Shown here in pieces: positions 33,776 to 42,349 of a stretch of 64,000 bases of DNA; within the stretch, counting starts at the first letter, position 1, and each line of letters starts with the position of its first letter. The notes under the pieces are model-generated. The model was given only the letters and a program-made list of their open reading frames with translations, did not search any database and was not told the DNA's origin. The stretch is from positions 1 to 64,000 of the forward strand of contig JADLBV010000130.1 in assembly GCA_020847545.1 (NCBI GenBank), read 5' to 3'. Source of the DNA: Phycisphaerales bacterium (GTDB lineage Bacteria > Planctomycetota > Phycisphaerae > Tepidisphaerales > Tepidisphaeraceae). Both the position numbers and the translations under genes were made by a program.

Positions 33776-34339
33776 TCACACCGTCAACAGTTCCCCGACC
33801 CGCTCGATCAGCTTCTCAATGTTAAACGGCTTTTTGACAAAATCATCCGCGCCGGCCTTCAACAAATCATTGATCTCATCCTGGTTCACCACGCCAGACA
33901 CAATCACGATCTTGATCTGCTCAAAATTCGGATTGGCCCGCAACGTCTTGCACACCACATTGCCGTTCACATCCGGCAGCATGTAGTCCAGAATCACCAG
34001 GTCCGGCATGAATTCCTGCGTCAGCAGGCCCGCATCGTAGCCGGTTGAGGCGGTCTTCACTTCAAATCGGCCATCCCGCTCCAGCACGTCCACGAACAAT
34101 TCCACAATTTCCGGATCATCATCCACCACCAGAATTTTGCGTTTGCCCGAATCCAGCGCATCGGGTGGAATCCCGTTCTCCTTCATAAACGCGATCAACG
34201 CCTCGCGCGGTATCCGCCGAAACCGGCTGCCCGGCACGCGAAACCCCTTCAATCGACCACTGTCAAAACAACGGATGATCGTCTGCTGCGAAACCTTGCA
34301 GACATCCGCTGCCTCTCCTGTTGTAAATACCGTCTTCAT
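33776..34339 (-). CDS. Excisionase-type HTH fused to a receiver domain
   Basis: 187 residues. Residues 1-52 form a MerR/excisionase-type winged helix (FTTGEAADVCKVSQQTIIRCFDSG, then RFRRIPREALIAFM). Residues 68-186 form a receiver with DDD at 73-75, acceptor D118 in LVILDYMLPD, and KKPFNIEKLIE at the end. The domain order, DNA-binding first and receiver last, is the reverse of OmpR/NarL regulators. It is the first gene of the HDOD-kinase operon, 28 bases upstream of the kinase. It may be a phosphorylation-controlled DNA-binding protein. Confidence 0.88.
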   Translation of the reverse strand: MKTVFTTGEAADVCKVSQQTIIRCFDSGRLKGFRVPGSRFRRIPREALIAFMKENGIPPDALDSGKRKILVVDDDPEIVELFVDVLERDGRFEVKTASTGYDAGLLTQEFMPDLVILDYMLPDVNGNVVCKTLRANPNFEQIKIVIVSGVVNQDEINDLLKAGADDFVKKPFNIEKLIERVGELLTV

Positions 34340-34407
34340 TCTTCACCTCGATGCCCAGTTAAAACATCAACCACGGCAATCTTTATCGAACTTATCCAAT
34401 TACCCCA

Positions 34408-34435
34408 TTTATACATCGACTGGTCAAAAATACAA
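34408..34435 (-). promoter_or_regulatory. Possible promoter of the HTH-REC / HDOD-kinase operon
   Basis: On the minus strand TTGTAT (34435-34430), a 16-base spacer and TATAAA (34413-34408), 69 bases upstream of the HTH-REC start in an AT-rich intergenic stretch. Confidence 0.4.
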
Positions 34436-34566
34436 CTTGAAAGCCGGATTCTTTTCCTATCTTTACTATTCTGCATTAAGATGGTGAAAATTGGGCGGGG
34501 GTTTTTATTTTATCGGACGATGGTAGGATGTTTTGGGGTCATCTCCGGATTGTTTTGGAGAATCGC

Positions 34567-35550
34567 TTGCCAACATTACAGGATATTGCCAACCAGACCC
34601 GAACCAGCGCCAGCACGGTCAGCCGGGTGCTGGCCGGCGGGCCATCGGCTCGTCGAATCAGCCATGCCACCCGTCAGCGTGTGTTGGAGGCGGCTCGTTT
34701 GGCGGGTTATCGGCCGAACCTGATCGCACGATCTTTGCGAACCCGAAGGTCGCACACCATCGCCTTGCTGGTTTCGGACATCGCCAACCCCTGGTTTGGC
34801 CAGATGGCCCGCCTGATCGAGCAGAGCCTGCATCGCCACGGGTATTCCCTGATGCTTTGCAACAGCGGCGAAGAGCTGGCCAGCGAGGTGGAATATCTGC
34901 AATTGTTGCCCCAAAAAGGAATTGACGGGCTGATTTTTGTGCCGTTGACGCGAACCAAAAAGGCGTTGATGGAGATACTGCCGGCCAATTTGCCGCTGGT
35001 GGTGCTGGATCGGCCAATCGCGGGCATTGTGTGGTCGGTCTATACCGATCAGGACCAGTCGGCCCATCTGTTGTGCGATATTTTGGAACGTCACGGTGTC
35101 AAAACGATTGCCTTGGTGGCCGGTCCGCAGCAGATCGTAACCCACCGTCGGCGGGCTGAGATTTGCGCGGAGCGGTTTAAGGTCATCGCCCGCGTGGATG
35201 GCCCGGCCCAGCGTGAGACCGGCCGGATGGCGTATGTGAAATTTCTCAACGTCCAGCCCGATGCGATCATCTGCACCAACAATTTTCTGGGGCAGGGGAT
35301 ACTGGATTCGATTGTGGATGTTGAAAATGCGCCGATGATCGGGTGTTTTGACGAAATCCCGATGATGCACCTGCTGCCGATCCCGATCGTGTGCAGCACG
35401 CAGGATGTGCCGTTGCTGGCCGAGGGGTGCGTCAACCAGATGCTGGCACAACTTCAGCCCCAACCCGAACCGGCCCCCAAGCCAATTGTGCTGACCTCAC
35501 GGGCCGTCACCAATCCGGCATTTGGGAAAATATCCGCAAAATCCCGATAA
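34567..35550 (+). CDS. LacI-family transcriptional regulator
   Basis: 327 residues if translation starts at the TTG at 34567, which has GGAG six bases upstream and gives the family-typical MPTLQDIANQTRTSASTVSRVLAGG start. An ATG at 34528 would add 13 atypical residues. The helix-turn-helix occupies about 1-50 and the sugar-binding-like sensor domain about 58-320 (SDIANPWFGQMARLIEQSL and later VVLDRPI). No target operon adjoins it, and no clear palindromic operator is seen upstream, so its regulon lies elsewhere. It is convergent with the lipoprotein pair. Confidence 0.88.
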   Translation: MPTLQDIANQTRTSASTVSRVLAGGPSARRISHATRQRVLEAARLAGYRPNLIARSLRTRRSHTIALLVSDIANPWFGQMARLIEQSLHRHGYSLMLCNSGEELASEVEYLQLLPQKGIDGLIFVPLTRTKKALMEILPANLPLVVLDRPIAGIVWSVYTDQDQSAHLLCDILERHGVKTIALVAGPQQIVTHRRRAEICAERFKVIARVDGPAQRETGRMAYVKFLNVQPDAIICTNNFLGQGILDSIVDVENAPMIGCFDEIPMMHLLPIPIVCSTQDVPLLAEGCVNQMLAQLQPQPEPAPKPIVLTSRAVTNPAFGKISAKSR

Positions 35551-35552
35551 AT

Positions 35553-36197
35553 TTACTCTTCCGCTTTCCAGTCGTGCAGCAGTCGGCCAACTTGTGTGCC
35601 GACCCGTTTCACCAGTTCATCGCGGACACTGGCGGGGGTAATGCCCGGTTCGATATGGACCAAGGGGGATTCGGCCGCCACCGGCACGCCCCCTTGTGAG
35701 TCGGGCCAGAGGGTGTTGCCGGTGGCGACATCGACCACTTTGACGCGGACCGCGACGGTGGCTTTGACGAATTCACCCCCACCGGCGGGGTCAACCGAGG
35801 ATTGCAGGACATTGACGTACAGGATTTGTTTGGCGCCGGTTGCCTGGCCGATCTCCGGGATGGACAGGTCGTGAAACTGTTCTCCCTTGGTGTCGCGGAG
35901 TTGATACAGTTTCTTTTGATCAACAAGGGGGACGACTTTGTTGTCGGTGAGGTCGGCCACGATGGCGGCGGCGAGTTGTTCGGCCGTGACAAACGAGGCC
36001 GAGGGTGTGCGGAAACTTTCAACCAGTACCAGCATCGGTTCCTGAGCGGGGATGTATTTTGCCTTGATGGTGGGGGGGCCGGAGAGTTTATAGGCCAGCA
36101 CACTGGCGGCGGCGCAACCGCAGAGGGTCAGGCACATCAGGAGCGATCCGAGACACAACGGCCTGAGAAGATGTTTCACCCGAAACAATTTCATCAA
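35553..36197 (-). CDS. Lipoprotein, second of a paralogous pair
   Basis: 214 residues with signal peptide and lipobox LTLCGCAAAS. The mature start (LSGPPTIKAKYIPAQEPMLVLVESF) parallels that of the upstream gene (LPPPTIQAAYKGLQNQTAAIMVW). An alpha/beta pattern with a repeated ATGAKQILYVNV strand recalls CsgG/LpoB-like periplasmic domains, which is inference. Its start overlaps the upstream gene's stop by four bases, so the two are co-translated and may form a heteromer. Confidence 0.75.
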   Translation of the reverse strand: MMKLFRVKHLLRPLCLGSLLMCLTLCGCAAASVLAYKLSGPPTIKAKYIPAQEPMLVLVESFRTPSASFVTAEQLAAAIVADLTDNKVVPLVDQKKLYQLRDTKGEQFHDLSIPEIGQATGAKQILYVNVLQSSVDPAGGGEFVKATVAVRVKVVDVATGNTLWPDSQGGVPVAAESPLVHIEPGITPASVRDELVKRVGTQVGRLLHDWKAEE

Positions 36198-36862
36198 TCC
36201 TCCGCCGGGTGTGGGATGAACCGTTTGGCCAGTTCCGTGGTGAACTGGTCAACTACGCCGAGATAAATGCGGTAGTCATCGGCGTTGGGGACGCCTTCTT
36301 CGGGGGATTTGGGTGGGAAGATGGCGCGGATGTTGTTTTCCTCATAGGCGACTTTGGCCTGTCCATCCTTGATTTCAACGACTTTCAGCGATCCAACCAA
36401 TGTTCCACGAAAGAGGTCCACCGAGACATCCGAGCGGGCTTGCAGGGTCTGAATTTCGACGTAGACCAGCCGTGAGACGCCGAATTTCGGGGCGACGGTG
36501 GTGACGGGGGCGCTGTTGACCTGTGGGTAATCGTGCTGATAGCGGACGATGCGAACCGGATCGACCGGCCAGGTCAGACCTTTGAGTTCATCGACATCGA
36601 GCGTTTTTTCATCGTAGGTCATCTTTTTCTGCAAAGAGCGGGCGATATCGACCTGGATGTTGTTGAAATCCATGCGGATGCCCGGGTCGGCCCAGACCAT
36701 GATGGCGGCCGTCTGATTTTGCAGCCCCTTGTAGGCGGCCTGAATGGTGGGGGGTGGCAGCGCGTGTGCGGCCACGCCGAAGATCGCGCATCCCGCGGCC
36801 ATCGTCAGTGTGAGCGGCAGCATGGCCCACAATGCCCATTTGCCGATTGCCCGATTGCCCAT
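36194..36862 (-). CDS. Lipoprotein, first of a paralogous pair
   Basis: 222 residues from the ATG at 36862; frames further upstream overlap the DUF2752 gene. Signal peptide with lipobox MAAGCAIFG. Same layout as the following gene: Cys, short linker, PPTI-x-A-x-Y motif, then an alpha/beta domain with KFGVSRLVYVEIQTL matching the neighbour's QATGAKQILYVNVLQ. It is expressed with DUF2752 upstream (22-base gap). The pair is probably anchored in the outer or inner membrane facing the periplasm; the function is unknown. Confidence 0.75.
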   Translation of the reverse strand: MGNRAIGKWALWAMLPLTLTMAAGCAIFGVAAHALPPPTIQAAYKGLQNQTAAIMVWADPGIRMDFNNIQVDIARSLQKKMTYDEKTLDVDELKGLTWPVDPVRIVRYQHDYPQVNSAPVTTVAPKFGVSRLVYVEIQTLQARSDVSVDLFRGTLVGSLKVVEIKDGQAKVAYEENNIRAIFPPKSPEEGVPNADDYRIYLGVVDQFTTELAKRFIPHPAED

Positions 36863-36884
36863 GGTGTCGCTCCGTGTTGGTGAG

Positions 36885-37364
36885 TTACCAGCCGTCAATT
36901 CCGTGCAGATGAATCCAGATTTTCCAGCCCCACGCCGCCACCAGCAAAACAAGAAAGATCGAGACCCACGGCAGTCGCGGCAGAAATTTCAAAATCCGCA
37001 GTGCCGGCCGGCCGGTGATGGCGATGTACAACCCGGTCCAGATCGTGATGACGGCGATCACCGCCAGCAGCATTCCCATCGGCTGGACATAGAAACTGGC
37101 GGGAATATTTCCATGTGCGAACCAACTGAAACTGGTGGTCATCCCGCAGGTGGGGCAGGGCAGGCCGGTATGGGACAGAAACTGACATTGGGTGAGCCGC
37201 AATTGTTCGTGAGAGCCAACCCCCGAACGCGAAGGGTGCAGCCACGCGGCCAATCCAAGAACAATCGCACAACCGGCCGCGATCCCCAGCGCGATCAGTC
37301 GCATGCCCAATTCCAATTTGGGGTGTTGAAATTGCGGGGTGTAGACCAGCGGGGCCGAATCCAT
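36885..37364 (-). CDS. DUF2752 membrane protein
   Basis: About 159 residues from the ATG at 37364; an ATG at 37406 would give 173. The family hallmark GLPCPTCGMTTSFSWFAHGN is near residues 79-98 with its CPxCGMT motif. Hydrophobic segments flank it (about 22-41, 105-125 and 135-155). The role of DUF2752 is not established. It heads a three-gene row with the paralogous lipoproteins. Confidence 0.85.
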   Translation of the reverse strand: MDSAPLVYTPQFQHPKLELGMRLIALGIAAGCAIVLGLAAWLHPSRSGVGSHEQLRLTQCQFLSHTGLPCPTCGMTTSFSWFAHGNIPASFYVQPMGMLLAVIAVITIWTGLYIAITGRPALRILKFLPRLPWVSIFLVLLVAAWGWKIWIHLHGIDGW

Positions 37365-37462
37365 GCCATTACTGTACGTCAGGTGTGCCGGGCAATCAAA
37401 ATGCACAATCGCCGGGGTTGAATTTTGGATTCTTCTGTTGGCCGTTATACTCTCATGCGATC

Positions 37463-38311
37463 ATGGCATTGCGAATTTTATGTCTGGGAGACATCGTTGG
37501 CCGGCCGGGCCGTCAGGTGGTTCATCAGCGGCTGGGGGAACTGGTGCGTACGCGCCAAGTTGACCTGGTGGTGGCCAATGCCGAAAACATCGCCGGCGGC
37601 AGCGGGATTACGGCCAATTTGTTTACCAAAATCCGCTCTTATGGCGTGGATGTGGTGACATTGGGGGATCATGTTTATCGCAAGGCGGATGTCTTTTCGA
37701 CGATGGGCAACAGCGAACGGCTGTTGCGGCCGGCCAATTTGTCAACACGGGCGGCCGGGCGATCTTTTACAACCGTCACCACCAACTCCGGCATCAAAGT
37801 GGGTGTTTTTTGTCTGCTGGGGCGGATTTTCATGAACATGCCATCGGATGATCCCTTCGCGGCGGCCGACCGCATCCTGAGCCAGATTCCCAAAGATGTG
37901 CGGGTCTGCGTTTGTGACATGCACGCCGAAGCCACAAGCGAAAAAGTGGCCATGGGACACTGGCTGGATGGGCGATGCTCGATGATCGTCGGCACGCACA
38001 CGCATATTCCCACCGCCGACGCCAAAATTCTCCCCGGTGGCAGCGCCTACATCTCCGATCTGGGGATGTGCGGGCCGTATGATTCGGTGCTGGGAAGACG
38101 AAAAGATCGGATCCTCAAGCACATGACCACCTCCATGCCCCAGTCATTTGATGTGGCGACGGGGGATGTCCGCTTGTGCGGCGCGCTGGCCGAGATCGAC
38201 CCGGAAACAGGTCAGGCATTGTCGATGGAACGGATCGAAGTTCAGGGTGATAACGCGGATCATCCGTATGATGCGGATGATGCGAGGCCAAATCACACCG
38301 GCGGGGAATGA
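37463..38311 (+). CDS. YmdB-family metallophosphoesterase
   Basis: 282 residues from the ATG at 37463; upstream in-frame codons lack character. The family signature LGDIVGRPGR is at residues 8-17, ANAENIAGGSG near 41-51, TLGDHVYRK near 67-75 and the metal histidines in VGTHTHIPTAD near 178-188. YmdB-type enzymes are calcineurin-like phosphodiesterases that cleave 2',3'-cyclic nucleotides and influence RNA turnover and biofilm genes. The length is normal. The C-terminal tail is Asp/His-rich with short DNA repeats (GATGCGGATGATGC). Confidence 0.9.
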   Translation: MALRILCLGDIVGRPGRQVVHQRLGELVRTRQVDLVVANAENIAGGSGITANLFTKIRSYGVDVVTLGDHVYRKADVFSTMGNSERLLRPANLSTRAAGRSFTTVTTNSGIKVGVFCLLGRIFMNMPSDDPFAAADRILSQIPKDVRVCVCDMHAEATSEKVAMGHWLDGRCSMIVGTHTHIPTADAKILPGGSAYISDLGMCGPYDSVLGRRKDRILKHMTTSMPQSFDVATGDVRLCGALAEIDPETGQALSMERIEVQGDNADHPYDADDARPNHTGGE

Positions 38312-38344
38312 GCCAATTGAAAAAAACGCCGAAATTGCATGTGC

Positions 38345-38456
38345 ATTCTCCCTCTCCCTGTACTCAGGGAGAGGGGCAGGGGAGAGGGTTCTTCACGGGG
38401 CGAAATTAAGAACCCTCTCCCTCACCCTGAGTACAGGGAGAGGGAATCAAAGCTCC
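38345..38456. repeat. Palindromic repeat, intergenic copy
   Basis: TTCTCCCTCTCCCTGTACTC and its near reverse complement form arms of about 40 bases around CGGGGCGAAATT. It is the same family as the in-frame insertion at 10971-11092. It lies between the convergent phosphoesterase and dipeptidase genes and can form very stable RNA hairpins on either strand. Confidence 0.85.
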
Positions 38457-38509
38457 ACACAATAAATCGATGTTTGGGAACCTTGGTTTCTTGTAGTATT
38501 CGGCCAGAC

Positions 38510-39604
38510 CTACGCCGGTAAATGCCGACGGAAAAAATTCAGCCAGTTGCCATGGAAGATGGCCTCGATGTCGGCCAGTGCATATCCACGACCATCGAGA
38601 ATGGATTGCAGCTTGTGCAAATCCACAATCGTCTCCATTCCATCGGGTGTCTGATTGGAACCGAATCCACCATCCAGGTCCGAACCAATGGCGGCGTGTC
38701 GGCAATTTCCGGCCAGTTGGCAGATGTGATCGATATGGTCGGCGATGGCGTCGATTTTGACCACGTCGCGCGGCATATGGTCCGGGATGTAATTCGGATA
38801 CAGCATCCACGCATCGCAGACCGCGCCGATGACCGCGCCGCGCTCGATCAGAAGTTTCAACTGTTCATCGGAGTATTGTCGGTCTCCGGGAACCAATGCC
38901 CGGCAGTTGTTGTGGCTGGCCAACACCGGGCCGCTGAATTGATCCAAAGCCTGAAAAAAACTGGGGTCGCTGCTGTGGGTCAGGTCGAGGATCATGCCCA
39001 CTTTCTGGAATTGTTTCAGCAATTCAACGCCGGCGGGAGTCAACGGGCCGGAATCTCCGGTGCCAACCGCATAGCGGCTGTGGCCATAATGCGCCAATCC
39101 GACGCTGCGAAGACCAAGCGCCCACCAGTAAGGGACTTCATCCGGATTCAGGATCGGATCGGCCCCCTCCATCGCCAGAATAAATCCGATCGGCAGACGA
39201 TCAACCGCATTGCCGGCCGATTCCCAGGTCCGCCAATGATCATCCAACTCCCCGCGCGTGCGAATCGGCCGAAGCTCGCCGCGGGCGCTGAGGGTTTGAT
39301 AATAATCCAACTGTCCCCGCGCGATGGCATGGGCGTGGTCCTGCGTGGCGGTATCGAGGTCGTGGCGCCAAAACCCTCCCGGCGGACAAACTTCCCGCTT
39401 GGCCCGCACCAACAGCGTCGCCAAGCACACCGCGACTCGCCCCCGTCGCATCTCCGGCAAGCTCACCGTCGCCTTGCCCCGGCTGGGGTGATCGGTCATG
39501 TGCTGTTCACGCCCTCGCAGGACCTCCAGCGGTTCGGTCAAATCGCGGTTAAATGAGAGCGCGCTCCAGGACAAATCCAGATGGGAATCGATGATGGGGA
39601 TCAT
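38510..39604 (-). CDS. Membrane-dipeptidase-like peptidase (M19)
   Basis: 364 residues of the renal-dipeptidase fold, a zinc enzyme that hydrolyses dipeptides, often with a D-residue at the C-terminal side. Metal motif DSHLDLS (H-x-D) near residues 6-12, the bridging Glu in FILAMEGAD, and later His residues in LDLTHSS and ASHNNCRAL are present. Also GSDLDGGFG near 314-322. No signal peptide is present, so unlike the animal enzyme it acts in the cytoplasm. Last of a five-gene operon; its start overlaps the preceding gene by four bases. Confidence 0.9.
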   Translation of the reverse strand: MIPIIDSHLDLSWSALSFNRDLTEPLEVLRGREQHMTDHPSRGKATVSLPEMRRGRVAVCLATLLVRAKREVCPPGGFWRHDLDTATQDHAHAIARGQLDYYQTLSARGELRPIRTRGELDDHWRTWESAGNAVDRLPIGFILAMEGADPILNPDEVPYWWALGLRSVGLAHYGHSRYAVGTGDSGPLTPAGVELLKQFQKVGMILDLTHSSDPSFFQALDQFSGPVLASHNNCRALVPGDRQYSDEQLKLLIERGAVIGAVCDAWMLYPNYIPDHMPRDVVKIDAIADHIDHICQLAGNCRHAAIGSDLDGGFGSNQTPDGMETIVDLHKLQSILDGRGYALADIEAIFHGNWLNFFRRHLPA

Positions 39605-40581
39605 GGTTGTTGTTTCTCTTTTGCGTATGAGAAAGGAAAATACTCATCCTGCATTCGCGTGATTTGCCTGGCGTGTCGGCGGAATATTTCCTTCCAGCGT
39701 GCGGCCTCCTGGGGGGTGTAGGAATAAAACCCCTTGCCGCTGGAGATGCCATTGGCCCCCTCATCGGCCAATTGCTGAAGATGCGCGGGTGGAACGGATG
39801 CGTTGGACAGGGTTGGAAAGATCGTCTCCATGGCGCGGACACAGGTTGAAAAACCGAAATAATCGATTGCCCGAAACGGTCCGGCGACCCCCATCCACAA
39901 TCCAAGCGCGTTGCGGCACGCCTCATCAATCGTCGCCTGATCCGCGATGCCGGTATCCAGCAGATGCAGCGCCTCGCGATACATCGCATATCCAAGACGA
40001 TTGACAATGAATCCCTCAATATCCCGGCGGACAAGCGAAGGATCCTTGCCGCAGGCCCGGGCCAGGCCGGCCGCCACCACATACGCGGCATCCGAGGTTT
40101 GCCGGCCGCGAATCAACTCCATGAACCGGGTGATGTGCGAAGGATCCGCCCAGTGCATCCCGATCAGTCGGCCGGGATGCTTCATGGACTGCTGCAAATC
40201 CGTGATCGACAATCCGGAGGTGTTGGAGGCGATTGTCACATCCGGTCGAAGGATGGATTCGAGCTGCGAAAACAACGACTGTTTGACTGACAAATCTTCA
40301 ACCACGCATTCGATCACAACATCGCAGTCGGCAAATTCCCGCAACGAACCGACCTCAAAATACCGGCCGTGCCAGTCGTCCAAAATCGGTTTGGAAAATC
40401 CGAAATGTTCCACCAATTCCTGCAAGTTGGCCTCGATTTCCCGTCGGGCCACCTCGTACATCCCCGCATCGGCGGAAAACGCCCGCACCACAAACCCATG
40501 GCCCAGCAGGCACGAAGCGATTCCACGCCCCATCATCCCAAGCCCCACCAGGCCGATCGATTGATTCGGCTGCGGGTTCAT
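39601..40581 (-). CDS. 3-hydroxyacyl-CoA-dehydrogenase-family oxidoreductase
   Basis: 326 residues. NAD-binding Rossmann motif GLVGLGMMGRGIA near 10-22, followed by NTSGLSITDL and GMHWADP, the equivalent of the GxHF(F/M)NP catalytic segment in which Asn is replaced by Asp. C-terminal domain DIEGFIVNRLGYAMYREAL near 187-205. In this operon the substrate may be a free hydroxy acid rather than a CoA ester, as in L-gulonate or hydroxybutyrate dehydrogenases. It overlaps both neighbours by four bases. Confidence 0.85.
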   Translation of the reverse strand: MNPQPNQSIGLVGLGMMGRGIASCLLGHGFVVRAFSADAGMYEVARREIEANLQELVEHFGFSKPILDDWHGRYFEVGSLREFADCDVVIECVVEDLSVKQSLFSQLESILRPDVTIASNTSGLSITDLQQSMKHPGRLIGMHWADPSHITRFMELIRGRQTSDAAYVVAAGLARACGKDPSLVRRDIEGFIVNRLGYAMYREALHLLDTGIADQATIDEACRNALGLWMGVAGPFRAIDYFGFSTCVRAMETIFPTLSNASVPPAHLQQLADEGANGISSGKGFYSYTPQEAARWKEIFRRHARQITRMQDEYFPFSYAKEKQQP

Positions 40582-41432
40582 GCGAGCCTCTTTAATCCCA
40601 GGAGCGACAGCGCATCGCGATGGATGAGATTTTCGATCTGTTTTTCATCCAGCCGCGGCATCGCCGTCCCGGCCGTCATGTCGTTCAGTTTTCGCAGTCC
40701 CTCAATCGTGTCATTGACCGTGGAGAACGGATAGTCCGTTCCGAACAGCAGCTTGCCCCAGATACCATATTCCTGGACCAGCATCAGGCTGTGATACAAC
40801 TGGAACGGCCGGTAAAACAGGGCGCTGATGTCCGCGAACAGATTGGGGTGCTTGCGGATCACGGCGACACACTCTCCCTCATAGGGGTGGGAAAGGTGCG
40901 CCAAAATGATCTTTGTCTGTGGATGGCGGATGGCCACCCGGTCCAGCAGTCGTGGCAGTGTGTATTCGATCGGCGCCTGGGCGACAAACGTCGTTCCGGT
41001 GTGCAGCAGCACCGGCAGGCCATGTTGCTGGGCATATTCCCACAATGAGTCAAGCTTGGGATCATCGGGTGAAAATCCGGCATACATCGGCAACAGCTTG
41101 ATGCCGCGCAGCCCCAACTCCTGATGTCCCTGTTTGAGTTCATCCTCCCAACCCGGCACGGTGGGATCCAGCGACATGAACCCGATCAACCGGCCGGGGT
41201 CTTGTGCCACATAATCGGCGATGAACCGGTCTTCCACCCATACACCGGACAATCTGGCCTTGCCGCCAAAGACGATCGCCACGGCATCATCCGGCGCGCT
41301 CCTGCGATAATCCTCATACCGCACCGTCAGATCGACCTCCCGCCCGGCCCGCGCCCGCGAGGCCTGACGGCGAAAGTCATCGTTAAAATGCTTCTGATCC
41401 AACCATGCGTGACTGTGTACATCAACAATCAT
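40578..41432 (-). CDS. Amidohydrolase-2-family metal-dependent hydrolase or decarboxylase
   Basis: 284 residues of the TIM-barrel amidohydrolase superfamily (ACMSD/decarboxylase branch). Metal motif VDVHSHAW near 3-10, GIKLLPMY near 110-117, the metal His in PVLLHTGTT near 137-145, AHLSHPYEG near 176-184, and the catalytic Asp in LLFGTDYPFS near 231-240. The reaction (decarboxylation or lactone/amide hydrolysis) cannot be told. It lies in the middle of the five-gene operon, overlapping both neighbours by four bases. Confidence 0.85.
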   Translation of the reverse strand: MIVDVHSHAWLDQKHFNDDFRRQASRARAGREVDLTVRYEDYRRSAPDDAVAIVFGGKARLSGVWVEDRFIADYVAQDPGRLIGFMSLDPTVPGWEDELKQGHQELGLRGIKLLPMYAGFSPDDPKLDSLWEYAQQHGLPVLLHTGTTFVAQAPIEYTLPRLLDRVAIRHPQTKIILAHLSHPYEGECVAVIRKHPNLFADISALFYRPFQLYHSLMLVQEYGIWGKLLFGTDYPFSTVNDTIEGLRKLNDMTAGTAMPRLDEKQIENLIHRDALSLLGLKRLA

Positions 41433-42349
41433 GAGTGGAGGTTCTCCTGCAACAGTTCGTACAGCCGATCAACCTCTTGGCGGGTTTCATTGTCCAGCCG
41501 ATACCCCACCGGGCCGCGGGCAACGGTGTTTTTGAAGATGCCCCGTTTGACCAGCAAGTGTTTTTCGACCGCGATGAACGCATCCAGGCTTGTTTGCAGC
41601 GATATCATCGCCGCCAGTGGCTGGCCGAGTTGATCGGCACGACGGATGTCCCCTTTTTCAAGGGCCTTCCACAGCGCCACCAGCACATCGATCAGGTCAG
41701 CCCCCGGCATGGTTCCGACGATGCCGCGGCGGTGGCTGTCAATGAGCGCGATTCCGCCGGTTCCTTCAAATATGCGCGCCCGGCCGCCGGTTGCATCGCG
41801 CAGTTCGCTCAGGCGTTGGCCGATGGGGGCTGCTTCGGGCTTGAATTGGATGCGGTCCGGGCCGTATTGCTCCATCAATTTTGCCTGCAGCGCGATCGAC
41901 ATCGGCCGGCCGACGTAACCGCTGGCATCCTGCACAATCACCGGCAAGCCAATCGCCCGCGTGATTTTCTGGTAATAATCAAACAGTTCCACCTCGCCGA
42001 GCGCCACCGAGACCGGCGGAATCGCCATCACCGCGGCCGCACCTACTTCCTGTGCCTGAACCGCGAATTGAACGGCCAATCGGGTGGATTCGGCCCCCAC
42101 GCTGATGATCGCCGGCTTGTTCCGTGACGCCGCGAATCGACACGCGGCTTTTGCCAATTCCTGGCGTTCGGTACTGCTTAGCCGCAACACTTCCGACACC
42201 ATCGCCGCCACGATCCCATCGGCGCCGGCGTCAAAGAGAAAATGAATCTCCTTTTCCAGCGTCGTCAGATCAAGCGATTCATCTTCGTGAAACGGTGTTG
42301 AAAAGACGGGAAAGACGCCTGTAAACGCGGCAGTGTTTTTTGTTGTCAT
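41429..42349 (-). CDS. Dihydrodipicolinate-synthase-family aldolase or lyase
   Basis: 306 residues of the class I aldolase DapA/NanA fold. The Schiff-base lysine is K170 in RIQFKPEAAP. The usual YNxPxR segment is replaced by VQDASGYVGRP, so the canonical catalytic Tyr is absent and the enzyme is not expected to be DapA proper. GTGGIALIDSHRRGIVGTMPG forms the late substrate loop. It most likely cleaves or dehydrates a 2-keto-hydroxy acid within the pathway. It overlaps both neighbours by four bases. Confidence 0.85.
   Translation of the reverse strand: MTTKNTAAFTGVFPVFSTPFHEDESLDLTTLEKEIHFLFDAGADGIVAAMVSEVLRLSSTERQELAKAACRFAASRNKPAIISVGAESTRLAVQFAVQAQEVGAAAVMAIPPVSVALGEVELFDYYQKITRAIGLPVIVQDASGYVGRPMSIALQAKLMEQYGPDRIQFKPEAAPIGQRLSELRDATGGRARIFEGTGGIALIDSHRRGIVGTMPGADLIDVLVALWKALEKGDIRRADQLGQPLAAMISLQTSLDAFIAVEKHLLVKRGIFKNTVARGPVGYRLDNETRQEVDRLYELLQENLHS

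Noticed and set aside
38339-38521. Small ORFs within the palindromic repeat
   Set aside because: They are translations of the repeat arms, not genes.
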